Notes: generated by a model not told the origin, from the letters alone. Counted from the first letter of the stretch, positions 50,711 through 60,071 are shown. The stretch is 64,000 nt of DNA from Myxococcales bacterium (GCA_016706225.1 JADJKB010000024.1:186001-250000); one strand, 5' to 3'. Program-made: numbers and translations.

Positions 50711-52426
50711 ATGAGGTCCGCTGCAGTCTCTCTGGCGCTCGCCGCTGTGCTCGCGTCGAGCCCGGCGCTCGCTGGTGCGCCGGGGAGCCCGACAGCATCG
50801 GCCACCGACGAGACCGCGGAGGACATCCCCGGTGAGCTGGTCGTCGACTTCGCGGACGACGTCGCGCCGTCGGTCATCAGTGAGATCCTGTCGCACTTGA
50901 CCGTCAGCTTCCGACCGTCGGTGCTCGAAGCGGAGACCCGCGTCGAAGTCGTGCGGGTGTTCGGCGAGGGCATGGACGCGGTGCGTGCCGCACTCGAGAA
51001 GGACGCTCGCATCGATTTCGTCGAGCCTCACGCGCGGGTCCGGGCGATGTTCGTGCCCAACGACCCGCTCTTGAAGGAGCAGTGGCACCTGAGCCGGGTG
51101 GGGGCCGAGCGGGCCTGGGATTTTTCCACCGGACGCGGCGTCACGGTGGCGGTGATCGACACCGGAATTGCGTGTGAGAAGTTTGGTCCCTTCGACAAGG
51201 CGACGGATCTGAACGAGACCCGCTGCGTCGGCGGGTTCAACTTCGTCGACCGGACGGAGCACGCCAACGACGATCATGGTCATGGCACCCACGTCGCCGG
51301 CACCATCGCCCAGAGCACGAACAACGGCCTCGGCGCGGCGGGCATGGCGTTCGACGCCCGGCTGATGCCGGTGAAGGTGCTCTCGGCCGACGGGTGGGGC
51401 ACCACCACCGACGTTGCGGACGGCATCCGCTGGGCCGCCGATCATGGCGCGCAGGTCATCAACCTCAGCCTGGGCGGGCCGCGCAATTCGCTGGTGTTGC
51501 AGAAGGCCATCGACCACGCCCGCAAACAAGGTGTGACAATCGTGGCGGCGGCGGGCAACAGCGGTGGAGCCGTGGGTTATCCCGGAGGCAGCGCGGGGGT
51601 GATCGGGGTGAGCGCGCTCGCCCAGAGCGACGAGCTGGCGTGGTTCTCGTCACGCGGTCCCGGGGTCGATGTCGCGGCGCCGGGTGTGGACGTGGTGCAG
51701 CAGACGATCTGCAACGGCGGTCACGATCGCTGTGAGCGATTCCCGAGTTACAACGGCACCAGCATGGCGGCCCCGCACGTGGCGGGCGCGGCGGCGCTGC
51801 TGGTTTCGCTGGGTCTATCCGATCCAGCTCAGGTGGAGCGAGCGCTCGTGAAGAGCGCACGCAAGCTGGACGACTCCGCGAAGGGGCGGGCGCTCTTTGG
51901 TGCCGGTGCGCTCCACGCCGGCGGCGCGGCCACTCGCGTCGCGCTCAATCAGCTCGTGGCGCGGCTCATCGCCCTCGCCCTGGCAATCTTCGTGGTCTTC
52001 CGCCCGCTCCGTCGGCGCGGCGTCGGGCCGTCGCCGTGGACACCGCGTTTCCTGGGGCCGGCCCTGCTCGCGGGCCCGGGCCTGCTGTTTTTCGCGCCGT
52101 TCATCGTCGGTCGCCACAACGACCTGGTGGATCTACTCGCGCGTCCGCTCCCGGATTGGGACATCCTCTTCAGCTCGTCACTCCACGGGTACCTGACGCT
52201 CGGCAACGTGGCGCTGCCGTTTGGCCTGACCCTGCTCTTGTTCGGTGCTCGCGGCGCGCGCCCGTTGCTCGCGGGCCTCGCGGTCGGCATCGCGGCCTAC
52301 CTGTTCGCCGCGGCGGCGCAGGGTGGTGTGTACTCGGCGATGGGTCGCTGGGGCCTCGCGCTGTTCGCCATGTTCAACGCGGTCGCGTGTCTGGTGCTCG
52401 CGCGGCTGGTGCTGACGGAGAAGTAG
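50711..52426 (+). CDS. Subtilisin-like serine protease with multi-helix membrane C-terminus
   Basis: 571 residues from ATG 50711. Signal peptide AAVSLALAAVLASSPALA, an inhibitor-like propeptide (~25-110, ELVVDFADDVAPSVISEILS), then an S8 domain with catalytic Asp150 (VAVIDTGI), His191 (DDHGHGTHVAG) and Ser351 (NGTSMAAPHVAG). Asn is in AAAGNSGG. After the protease (~405) the chain runs into about five to six membrane helices (VARLIALALAIFVVFRPLRR, FLGPALLAGPGLLFFAPFIV, GYLTLGNVALPFGLTLLLFG). A protease tethered by a polytopic C-terminus is unusual and would keep activity at the membrane. Confidence 0.9.
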   Translation: MRSAAVSLALAAVLASSPALAGAPGSPTASATDETAEDIPGELVVDFADDVAPSVISEILSHLTVSFRPSVLEAETRVEVVRVFGEGMDAVRAALEKDARIDFVEPHARVRAMFVPNDPLLKEQWHLSRVGAERAWDFSTGRGVTVAVIDTGIACEKFGPFDKATDLNETRCVGGFNFVDRTEHANDDHGHGTHVAGTIAQSTNNGLGAAGMAFDARLMPVKVLSADGWGTTTDVADGIRWAADHGAQVINLSLGGPRNSLVLQKAIDHARKQGVTIVAAAGNSGGAVGYPGGSAGVIGVSALAQSDELAWFSSRGPGVDVAAPGVDVVQQTICNGGHDRCERFPSYNGTSMAAPHVAGAAALLVSLGLSDPAQVERALVKSARKLDDSAKGRALFGAGALHAGGAATRVALNQLVARLIALALAIFVVFRPLRRRGVGPSPWTPRFLGPALLAGPGLLFFAPFIVGRHNDLVDLLARPLPDWDILFSSSLHGYLTLGNVALPFGLTLLLFGARGARPLLAGLAVGIAAYLFAAAAQGGVYSAMGRWGLALFAMFNAVACLVLARLVLTEK

Positions 52427-52508
52427 CGGCTTGTCATTCGCCGGGCTGCGCGCGAAAAGCTCAGTTGCACGGCTCCCCCAAGCGCCGCGCTGCCGGTGGC
52501 CCGGCCGC

Positions 52509-52823
52509 TCAGTTCCCCGCCGCCGCATCCGCCAGAAGCTTCAGATTCTGGTTCATCTTCCACGACGTGTCCTCGGGCGCGAAGGTGTTCTGCCCCGAGT
52601 CCCAGTTGCCGCGCGCCGCGACCACCAGCTTCAAGCTGGGGATCACCGTCATGACTTCTTTGTTCCAATGCCCGTTGGCTTGGAAGGTGTCAGCCGGAGC
52701 ACTGGGCCAAGCCACGCTCGAGGTGGTGCCAACCTTCGCATTGAACCACCAGTTGAAGCCGTAGGTGCCCGGACCGAACGGGGTCTGATCGCTACCGCCA
52801 CCGAACGTGCAGTCAGGAACCAT
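52509..52823 (-). pseudogene. C-terminal remnant of a serine hydrolase of the beta-lactamase fold
   Basis: 104-codon frame closed by a TAG just upstream of its only ATG. The product has the last sheet of class C beta-lactamase/esterase proteins: GPGTYGFNWWFNAKVG, TFQANGHWNKEVMTVIPSLK, LVVAARGNWDSG. The SxxK and YxN catalytic boxes are missing and the adjacent DNA belongs to the divergent J-like gene, so the 5' two-thirds were lost. Confidence 0.65.
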
Positions 52824-53011
52824 TTCCTACTCCGCGACGCCGAGCGCGGGTGCCGTGATTTCCGGCTTCGCGAGCGTCGCACTCCGAGCGCCGTAGCGCG
52901 CGCCGTTTGCAGGCGGCCATCAGCTGCCGCGGCCTCACGCCAGGCGCGCGCTGGCGGGGCGTGGCGACTCTCGTTATCCTCTCCGGCTCTGGTAGCGAGC
53001 CAAGGAACTGG

Positions 53012-55498
53012 GTGGTCGACGACGCGCTGATTCTGTTCACTCCCGGCGCGCGCTTTGTCGTCAGCATCGCCGAGTGGCCGGCGCACGAGGCTTGGCAAGC
53101 ACAGGCGAAGGCGCTCGGAGTCCTGTTCGAGACTCCGGATCGCGTGACGGAGACTTCCGGCTCGACTCGGCTCGGGCTTGCCGTCGAACTTCTCCCGGAC
53201 GCATTGCTGCCGAACGCCGCGCACCTGGCGCGGGCGGGCGCGCATTCGCTGAAGCTCGAGGTTCGGCTTGAGGCGACTCCGGAAGGAGCTCACGTCGGGA
53301 TGGCGGACGCGGAAGTTCGGGAGGTTGAGTACCTGAGCCGTGCTCGCTGGCAAGCTCACATCAACCTTGGCAAAGAGGAGGGCGACCTGCTGCCATCGGC
53401 GCTCGCCGTTGCGCTGGCCGCTGCAGGTCGAGGTGTGTTCTACCACGCGAACCTGGACCGTACGGTGTTCGGAGCGAACGCACTCGTGATGATGGAGCTC
53501 TTGTGTTGGTACAACGAGCACCCGGATAACTACACGCTCGGCGACTTCGTCGACGAGTATCCAGTCAGCGTCATCCAGCTAGTCGCGGAGCGCGTCGTAG
53601 TGCTCGTGCACGAGCGGGTCGGCGTGACGGTCGACGGCGATGCCCTGGCTCGGTCGCTGGCTCGTGTCAGCGTCGAGCAACACCCTGACCTGGAAGGCGG
53701 CTCTCCCCTCCAACGGCGCGAAGTCTGGGAAGACATCCATCTGCGGCAGATTCGCTGCTGGCTCCAGGGAAAGCTCGCCGGCCCGAATGCGCCGGATGGC
53801 GCCGAGTGGGTCGCGCTCATGCAGAACATTCGCGAGGTGCTCACTTCGCTGCGGGAGGCGCCAACCGAACCAGACGAAATAGGCGCGGCGAGCAATGACG
53901 ACGAAGACGACGAAGACGACGAAGACGACGAAGACGACTACATCCCTGCGTCGCTGAAGCTCGCCCGGGAGCTGCTCGAGCTCGAGCGCGATGCGTCACC
54001 GCAGTCGGTCAAGCGCGCGTACTTGCGGCAGGTCAAACGCCACCGTCCCGAGCGCGATCCGGAGGGATTTCAGCGGGTTCGCGCTGCGTACGACCGACTG
54101 CGTGAGACTTCGGATGGAGCCCCGATTGGACTCGCGGCACCCAGCCCGACCGGCCGCGACGTCGGAGCGTTGCGCAGTCGTGCCGCCGCGCCAGTCGCCT
54201 CGACCTCTCCGCTCGCCCCGTTTTACGAGCGCACGCGCAAGCTGCGCCGTGGCGATCCCGAGGCCATCACGGTGTGGCGCGCTGCGATCGACGAGGTGCC
54301 CGACAGTCCCGCGGCGCGTCAGGAGCTGTACGCCGCGCTGGTCGCCAGCGGACACGATCGCGAAGCTGGCGTGGCAATGATCGAGGCGGTTCGCGCGGGT
54401 TTCGACGGGTTTCTTGGTCTTCTGGTGACGGCGCACCGGGCGGATGTGCCCGAAGACCTGCTCGTGCGGGCCGCCAACGACGACGAGCTTCTGGCTCCCG
54501 TGCTCGACGCTTGGGTGCAGAGAGAGGAATGGGATCGCGCGGCGGAGGTCGCAGAGCGAGACCTCAGTCGCGCCATGCGCTCTGCGGAGGTCCGTCTCTC
54601 GCTGGAGGATTGCATCCGCACACAGATTGGGCTGGCGAAGGAGGGAAAAAATACCCAGGCAACAGCGCTCCACGACGCCGTCGCGCGGTACGTGGAGCAG
54701 GCGCCGAAGGAACTTCGGTCGAGCGGCATGAGCGCGCACTGGCTGCTCGCCGCCGAGCTCGTCCACATGCTGCCGTGGTTACAGCCGGCCATACGCAAGG
54801 CCATCGCGATCGCGCTCCTCGAACAGGACGTGTCCTCCGTTCGGACGGAGCTGGATTGTTTGCTGCGGAAGCGCCCGAAATCCCGGCGTCGCATCGCGCG
54901 GCGGGCGCCGGTGCTCGCGGCCCTCTTCGGCATCGAAGCGCCCACAGCTCCGGTCGGTCGGGTGGAGGCAGACCCCGTGAATGATGAGCAGCCGGAGTCG
55001 ACGGACGACCCCGCTCCGGTGGGCCTGCCGGCGCCCTCCTGGGCGGTGCTCGCAGGCATCGCAGTGCTGGCAACGTTCGTGTTTCTGTTGTTGGGCCCCA
55101 AGCGGAGAGACCGCGAGACTCCTCCATTTCGGAGCCAAGGTGCCTATCCGCCGCCTGCGGCAACAGCGTCCGGGGTCGACCCGGAAGCCGACGCGGAGCT
55201 CGACCCGGAAGACGACGCGGACATCGAACCGGCCGACGCCGACCCCGAGCACACCCATCCCGAGCTCGAGAAGAAGGCCCGCAAGGTCATCGCTCGTGCG
55301 CGAGAAACCCGGCACGACAGCGCCGCGGATGACGCTAGAACCATCGTGCGTGCCGTCCGCAACAAGGACTGTGAGGGCGCGCGGAGAGCCAGCCACAACC
55401 TGCTGCTGGCGATGGCCCCCGCATCCTCGAGCTACGACTATCGACTCTCCAACCTGTCCATGGACCTAATCGACGAGGCCCAAGCCATCTGCCCGTGA
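53012..55498 (+). CDS. Membrane-anchored J-like co-chaperone for HscC
   Basis: About 828 residues. I chose GTG 53012 (AAGGA at 53002) because sequence becomes protein-like there (VDDALILFTPGARFVVSIAE); the frame is open to 52907. Residues ~1-270 are an uncharacterised domain, then an acidic Asp/Glu run, then a J-like helix pair SPQSVKRAYLRQVKRHRPER in which the HPD loop reads HRPERDP (~344). A helical repeat region (~400-640) precedes a membrane helix (~675-695) and a short acidic outside tail. E. coli DjlB/DjlC, partners of HscC, are likewise membrane-bound J-proteins, and hscC follows after 13 bp. Confidence 0.75.
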   Translation: MVDDALILFTPGARFVVSIAEWPAHEAWQAQAKALGVLFETPDRVTETSGSTRLGLAVELLPDALLPNAAHLARAGAHSLKLEVRLEATPEGAHVGMADAEVREVEYLSRARWQAHINLGKEEGDLLPSALAVALAAAGRGVFYHANLDRTVFGANALVMMELLCWYNEHPDNYTLGDFVDEYPVSVIQLVAERVVVLVHERVGVTVDGDALARSLARVSVEQHPDLEGGSPLQRREVWEDIHLRQIRCWLQGKLAGPNAPDGAEWVALMQNIREVLTSLREAPTEPDEIGAASNDDEDDEDDEDDEDDYIPASLKLARELLELERDASPQSVKRAYLRQVKRHRPERDPEGFQRVRAAYDRLRETSDGAPIGLAAPSPTGRDVGALRSRAAAPVASTSPLAPFYERTRKLRRGDPEAITVWRAAIDEVPDSPAARQELYAALVASGHDREAGVAMIEAVRAGFDGFLGLLVTAHRADVPEDLLVRAANDDELLAPVLDAWVQREEWDRAAEVAERDLSRAMRSAEVRLSLEDCIRTQIGLAKEGKNTQATALHDAVARYVEQAPKELRSSGMSAHWLLAAELVHMLPWLQPAIRKAIAIALLEQDVSSVRTELDCLLRKRPKSRRRIARRAPVLAALFGIEAPTAPVGRVEADPVNDEQPESTDDPAPVGLPAPSWAVLAGIAVLATFVFLLLGPKRRDRETPPFRSQGAYPPPAATASGVDPEADAELDPEDDADIEPADADPEHTHPELEKKARKVIARARETRHDSAADDARTIVRAVRNKDCEGARRASHNLLLAMAPASSSYDYRLSNLSMDLIDEAQAICP
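53896..53938. repeat. GAC/GAA codon repeat (acidic run)
   Basis: Near-perfect 9-bp units gacgacgaa, about four to five copies, coding the DDEDDEDDEDD stretch of the J-like protein. Length could vary by slippage in steps of three codons. Confidence 0.8.
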
Positions 55499-55511
55499 CC
55501 GAGGAGTGAAC

Positions 55512-57239
55512 ATGCCCGAAGGCACGTACATCGGAATCGATTTGGGAACGACCTACTCGCTGGTCGCCGTGGTCGAAGGCGGCGTGCCGCGCGTGCTCAC
55601 AAACCGCCTCGGCGAGGTTCTCACGCCGAGCGCGGTTTCGGTGACGGAGGACGGTACGGTGCTGGTGGGTGCGCCCGCGCGCGCACGCGCCACGACCCAT
55701 CCTTCTCGCACGGCGATGTGGTTCAAGCGCGACATGGGCAGCGACCGTAGCTACGACCTGGGCGGAATGAAGATGCGCCCCGAGGAGCTCTCTGCCTTGG
55801 TGCTGTCCGAGCTCCGCAAAGACGCCGAAGCGGCGCTCGGTCGGACGGTGGACGAGGCGGTGGTGACGGTGCCGGCGTACTTCGGCGAGCTGCAGCGGCG
55901 CGCAACCCGAGATGCGTGTGAAATTGCCGGGCTGCACGTCGAGCGCATCATCAACGAGCCCACCGCAGCAGCGTTGGCTTACGGCCTTCAGCATCGCGAC
56001 CGAGAGCTGCGCGCCATCGTGCTCGACCTGGGTGGCGGCACTTTCGATGTGACCGTGCTCGAGATCATGGAGGGTGTGATCGAGATTCAGGCGTCCGCCG
56101 GGGACGCCCGGCTGGGCGGGGAAGACTTCGTGGACTGTCTGACCCAGCGGTTGAGCGGGCGCATCGCGCGTGAACACGGCCTCCAGGTCGCCCCGAACAC
56201 CGAAGCTCATGCAAGACTTCGCGAGGCCGCCGAGCAAGCCAAGCTTGCCCTCTCCAGCACCGATACCGCGCGTATCGCCCTGCCCGAGCTCCGCGATGCA
56301 AAGGGAAATCAGAAGTCGGTCGAGCTCGAGCTCGACATTGCCGAAGCAGAAGAGGCGTGGAAGCCCGTGCTGGAGCGGCTCGAGCTGCCCATCTTGCGGG
56401 CGCTGCGCGATGCCTCTGCCGTTGCCGCAGACATCGACGAGGTCATCCTGGTGGGCGGTGCCACACGCATGCCCTGCGTCGTCCGCCTGGCTTCCAAGCT
56501 CCTCAAGCGCCTCCCGCTCCGAACCCTCCCGGTGGACGAAGCGGTGGCCTTGGGAGCTGCCGTGCAGGCCGCACTCAAGGCGGGGGATGTCGCGGTGGAG
56601 GACGTCGTGGCGACCGATGTCGCCCCCTTCACGCTGGGCACAGCGGTGGGTGAGCGCCTTGGGGACTCGCGCGTGGACGGCATCTACTCACCGATCATCG
56701 AGCGCGGCACACCCCTTCCGGCAAGCCGTGTGCAGACCTACGCGATGTCGGCGGATGGCCAGACTTCGACTTCGGTCGACGTGTACCAAGGGGAGCACGC
56801 GCGGTGTGAGCACAACCAACTACTTGGCAAATACCTCGTGAAGGGGATTCCGCCGGACCTCGCCGGAAAGCAGACGATTGCCATCCGTTTCACGTACGAC
56901 CTGAACGGGCTCCTGGAGGTCGACACCACCATCGTCTCCACCGGAGTCACGCAGACCCTGGTGATCGAGCGCTCGCCCGGCCTGCTCAGCAAGGACGAGG
57001 TCGCGCGCGCGCGCGCGGCCTTCCAGCGCCTCAAGCTACATCCGCGCGATGCGCTACCGAACACCGCCGCCCTCGGTCGCGCCGAGGCACTCTATGTCGA
57101 GCTCACCGGGGAGGCGCGCAGCCGCCTGGGCGGTTGCATTGCCGATTTTCGCGCCGCGCTCGAGAACCAGGAAGGGTCGATCATCGAGCGCCGTCGGGAG
57201 ATCCTCAAACGCCTCTGTCAGAGCCTGCTCTCGCGCTGA
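55512..57239 (+). CDS. hscC: HscC-type Hsp70 chaperone
   Basis: 575 residues from ATG 55512 with GAGGAG 5 nt upstream. The Hsp70 ATPase is complete: YIGIDLGTTYSLVAVVEGG, TVPAYFGELQRRATRDAC, INEPTAAALAYGLQ, VLDLGGGTFDVTVLE, GEDFVD and VILVGGATRMP. The substrate domain is short (FTLGTAVGERLGDSRVDGIY, SPIIERGTPLPASRVQTYAM) and no EEVD-like or long C-terminal lid is present. Length and the short lid match E. coli HscC (556 residues) rather than DnaK (~640). Placed directly after its likely J-partner, it is probably a specialised chaperone for a membrane-linked client. Confidence 0.88.
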   Translation: MPEGTYIGIDLGTTYSLVAVVEGGVPRVLTNRLGEVLTPSAVSVTEDGTVLVGAPARARATTHPSRTAMWFKRDMGSDRSYDLGGMKMRPEELSALVLSELRKDAEAALGRTVDEAVVTVPAYFGELQRRATRDACEIAGLHVERIINEPTAAALAYGLQHRDRELRAIVLDLGGGTFDVTVLEIMEGVIEIQASAGDARLGGEDFVDCLTQRLSGRIAREHGLQVAPNTEAHARLREAAEQAKLALSSTDTARIALPELRDAKGNQKSVELELDIAEAEEAWKPVLERLELPILRALRDASAVAADIDEVILVGGATRMPCVVRLASKLLKRLPLRTLPVDEAVALGAAVQAALKAGDVAVEDVVATDVAPFTLGTAVGERLGDSRVDGIYSPIIERGTPLPASRVQTYAMSADGQTSTSVDVYQGEHARCEHNQLLGKYLVKGIPPDLAGKQTIAIRFTYDLNGLLEVDTTIVSTGVTQTLVIERSPGLLSKDEVARARAAFQRLKLHPRDALPNTAALGRAEALYVELTGEARSRLGGCIADFRAALENQEGSIIERRREILKRLCQSLLSR

Positions 57240-57294
57240 GCGCCCCGGAGCGTGCACCCTTGCGTAGCCAGCGTCCGCGCGCTCTGATGCAGAA

Positions 57295-58800
57295 ATGACC
57301 AGGGGACGACGGTGGTCGGCAGCTTGGAGTCTGGCTCTCCTTCCGTCATTCGCGGCTCCCGGTGTGGCGTGGGCGGCCACGATTGAGGCCGCGTCGTGTT
57401 CCCAGTCCGAGGTCCAGAAGGCCATCGACGCAGCTGGCAACGGCGACACGGTGCACGTGCCGGCGGGCAAGTGTTCGTGGTCGTCGTTGAGCATCCCGAG
57501 CAGCAAAGGCATCACCCTGGCCGGTGATGGGGGAGGGGCCACGACCATCGATGGGGCGGCCGCCATCAGCGTCGCATCGAATGCGGCCACTTCGACGCGG
57601 ATCACCGGCTTCACGTTCACCGGCATTGGCACCAACAATGCCGGAGACGTGAGCGTCGGCGGGTCGAGCACGTCGGCGCCCTACCGGATCGACCACAACG
57701 ACTTCACCAACTCTGGACAGAGTGTGTTCATCGCCGTCAGCGGCAACGGCCCGGGGCTGATCGACCACAACACCTTCACCGCAGGCGGCGCCTCCGAAAT
57801 CATCCACAACGTGGGGCTAGGGCCGACGGACGACTCCGGCTGGAAGGACGACGTGATCCCCGGGGGCCCCCAGATGGTCTTCATCGAGGACAACACGTTC
57901 AACAACACGGATACGACCTACATCTACTCGGCCGTCCAGTCCTACTACGGGGCGAGGACGGTCTTCCGTTACAACGTGCTGAATTTCGCGCAGGTCGATC
58001 AGCACGGAACGGCGGGCATGATCGGGGCTCGCTGGTTCGAGATCTACGAGAACACCTTCAAGCCGAACGGGTTGAATCAGTGTTGTTACGGTGGAATTCG
58101 CGCGGGCTCGGGCTTGGTCTTCGACAACCACGTCCTTGGCGCGCCGCAATGGGGGCCCGCCGGGTTCGACTTCTACGAAGAAGACACGGGCGCCTGGCCG
58201 CTGGCTTATCAGGTGGGCAGCGGCATCAACGGTCACACGGATCAGCACCCAGCGTGCACCTCGGCGAAGAACAGCAGCCCCGTTCATCTGTGGGGCAATG
58301 ACCCCAAGATCGAGATCGGGAGTCAGACCGCCAGCAAGGTCGTGGAGGGCAGGGATTACGTCGTGTGGCCCGCGAAACCGGCGACGCTTTCAGGACAGCA
58401 ACTGAGCGCGGACACCTGCGCTTCGACCTACACGTACGCTCCCTATGCCTACCCGCATCCGCTCGTCTCTGGCGGCAGTGATGCCGGCGTCGTCGATGGC
58501 GGTGGCGGCGCGCCGGACGCCAGCAGCAGCGGCGGCGCAGCGGGCAGCGGCGCAACGGGCAGCGGCGCGACCGGCAGCGGCGCAACGGGCAGCGGGGCAG
58601 CGGGCAGCGGCGCAACGGGCAGCGGGGCAGCGGGCAGCGGCGCGACGAGCGGCGGCAGCTCGGCCTCGGACCACGGCTGCGGCTGTCGGGCGGGCAGGAC
58701 AGCACCAAGTCCGTTCGCGATCGTCGGCGTTGGCTGTCTCACACTGCTCGTGCTGGCGAGACGTCGACGCGGCCAGGCGCGGCGTACGCTGGCGTCCTAA
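57295..58800 (+). CDS. Secreted right-handed beta-helix protein with MYXO-CTERM tail
   Basis: 501 residues. Signal peptide AAWSLALLPSFAAPGVAWAA, then a pectate-lyase-like right-handed beta-helix (~45-340) marked by repeated turns such as RIDHNDFTNSG, LIDHNTFTAGG and IEDNTFNNTD. No pectate lyase catalytic set is obvious. A Gly/Ser/Ala linker coded by 15-bp repeats leads to HGCGCRAG, a hydrophobic helix (FAIVGVGCLTLLVL) and ARRRRG, a MYXO-CTERM-type sorting tail. Its stop codon is created at the insertion point of the IS element: the genomic TA plus the first A of the element. Confidence 0.82.
   Translation: MTRGRRWSAAWSLALLPSFAAPGVAWAATIEAASCSQSEVQKAIDAAGNGDTVHVPAGKCSWSSLSIPSSKGITLAGDGGGATTIDGAAAISVASNAATSTRITGFTFTGIGTNNAGDVSVGGSSTSAPYRIDHNDFTNSGQSVFIAVSGNGPGLIDHNTFTAGGASEIIHNVGLGPTDDSGWKDDVIPGGPQMVFIEDNTFNNTDTTYIYSAVQSYYGARTVFRYNVLNFAQVDQHGTAGMIGARWFEIYENTFKPNGLNQCCYGGIRAGSGLVFDNHVLGAPQWGPAGFDFYEEDTGAWPLAYQVGSGINGHTDQHPACTSAKNSSPVHLWGNDPKIEIGSQTASKVVEGRDYVVWPAKPATLSGQQLSADTCASTYTYAPYAYPHPLVSGGSDAGVVDGGGGAPDASSSGGAAGSGATGSGATGSGATGSGAAGSGATGSGAAGSGATSGGSSASDHGCGCRAGRTAPSPFAIVGVGCLTLLVLARRRRGQARRTLAS
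58540..58648. repeat. 15-bp tandem repeats coding GSGAT/GSGAA
   Basis: About seven in-frame units of 15 bp (ggcagcggcgcaacg with variants) in the linker ahead of the MYXO-CTERM tail. Confidence 0.8.
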
Positions 58801-58820
58801 ATGACCGATCGCAATTCGCG
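58800..58820 (+). repeat. Left terminal inverted repeat of the IS630 element
   Basis: Begins AATGACCGATCGCAATT. Just inside, CCGATCGCAA at 58806 pairs with TTGCGATCGG near 58829-58838, a 10-bp hairpin within the end. Confidence 0.85.
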
Positions 58821-58842
58821 TAGCGATTTGCGATCGGCTGCG

Positions 58843-59886
58843 TCAGGCCGCCCGCCGCAGCGCGAGGCCGCGAGTGTGGCGACGGTTGAAGTCATTGAGG
58901 AAGCGTCGGACATGGCGCATCAACTCGGGAAGTGTGACGCAGCGATGGTTCCTGGTGACATTGGCGTGGAGGTCGAGCCAAACGCGCTCGATGCGGTTGG
59001 CGTCCGGGCAGTAGGGAGGCAGGAAGTGTAGCTGGATCTTGTCGGCGAAGTGAGCGAGGACCTCGCGTGTGACCTTGCTGCTGTGGATGACGTAGTTGTC
59101 GACGATGAGGTGGATGGTGCGGGCTTGCGGGTTCTGCTCCACCAAGCGCCAGAGGAGCTTGCAGAAAGCCAGCTCGCCTTGCTCTCGGCGTCGACCCAGA
59201 CGAGCTGGCCGGTTCGGGCGTCGAGAGCGCCGGCGATGTAGGCCTTATGGTTCTTGCCCGGCGTGACCACCCGGCGTTGGACCCCGGGGAGCATCCAGTC
59301 GCGGCCGATTTTTCGGGTTGAGGTGGATGTCGACCTCATCGCAGTAGAAGACGGGCTGCCGGGCAGATGCGGTCTCCGCCAGGCGCCGAAGCGCGCGAAG
59401 GCGGTGCTCGCGCTTGGCCTTGCGCCAGGGGCAGAGCACGATGGGCTTTGGGGCGCCGAGTCGCGCCCCGATCGCGCGCAGTGCGCGGCCCATGGTGCAA
59501 ACGGCAATGCGGCCGAAGCCGCGCCGCTCCAACTCGAGACAGAGCAGCTCGCGGGTCCAGCTGGGACGTTCCCAGCCGAAGTCGAGGGGAACGCGCTCGA
59601 GCACCCGCCAGAGCTCGTCGCGGAAGTCAGCATCGACCTTGGGCGCCCCGTTTCCTTTGCGCTGGTCGTAGAGGCCGAAGATGCCCTGCTCGGAGAATCG
59701 ATTCGCGGCCTTGACGACGGTCGAAACGGCAAGGTCGAGCGCACGAGCAACCGCGACGGTGCGCTGACCGCAGAGCAGCTTGTAAACGGCCTGAAATCGC
59801 AGGGCTGTGGCGGGGTCGCCACTGCTGCGCCCGATGTGTAGCAATCGTCGTCGTTCGTGTCGCGGCAAACGCGGTAAGATGCCCAC
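58843..59886 (-). pseudogene. IS630 transposase, two compensating frameshifts
   Basis: GTG 59886, preceded by GGAGG. The N-terminal part (ALRFQAVYKLLCGQRTVAVA, VSTVVKAANRFSEQGIFGLY) is the helix-turn-helix of IS630 transposases, and FYCDEVDIHLNPK holds the first catalytic Asp. The frame shifts at an A5 run (59309-59313, one A too many), continues as GRDWMLPGVQRRVVTPGKNH and TGQLVWVDAESK, and returns to the first frame near 59177 where one G is missing. The end carries the second Asp (HLIVDNYVIHSS) and the Glu (LPPYCPDANRIERVWLDLH). All DDE residues survive, so the sequence may be functional if the indels are sequencing errors or recoding. Confidence 0.85.
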
Positions 59887-60071
59887 GGAACCTCCGATGT
59901 TGGTTGTCTTGCAACTCCGTCATCGTCGATGGTTCCCAACTTTTCAATCCATCCCACGACGTTTTCCCCCTGAGGCCGCGCAGCGGCCGATTTGGGGGGG
60001 AAGCCCGCGCGCAGGCGCAGCCGAGCACGGGCGTGGGGGGGCAACTTCAACTCCTAACAGCCGTCCGCGAT

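Noticed and set aside
53893..53945. Calcium-binding acidic motif in the J-like protein
   Set aside because: The Asp/Glu run comes from a simple 9-bp repeat and has no EF-hand loop spacing.
59300..59320. Programmed frameshift in the IS630 transposase
   Set aside because: The A5 run would need a forward shift and a second, unrelated shift would be needed near 59177 to finish the protein. Two independent indels or sequencing errors explain it better.
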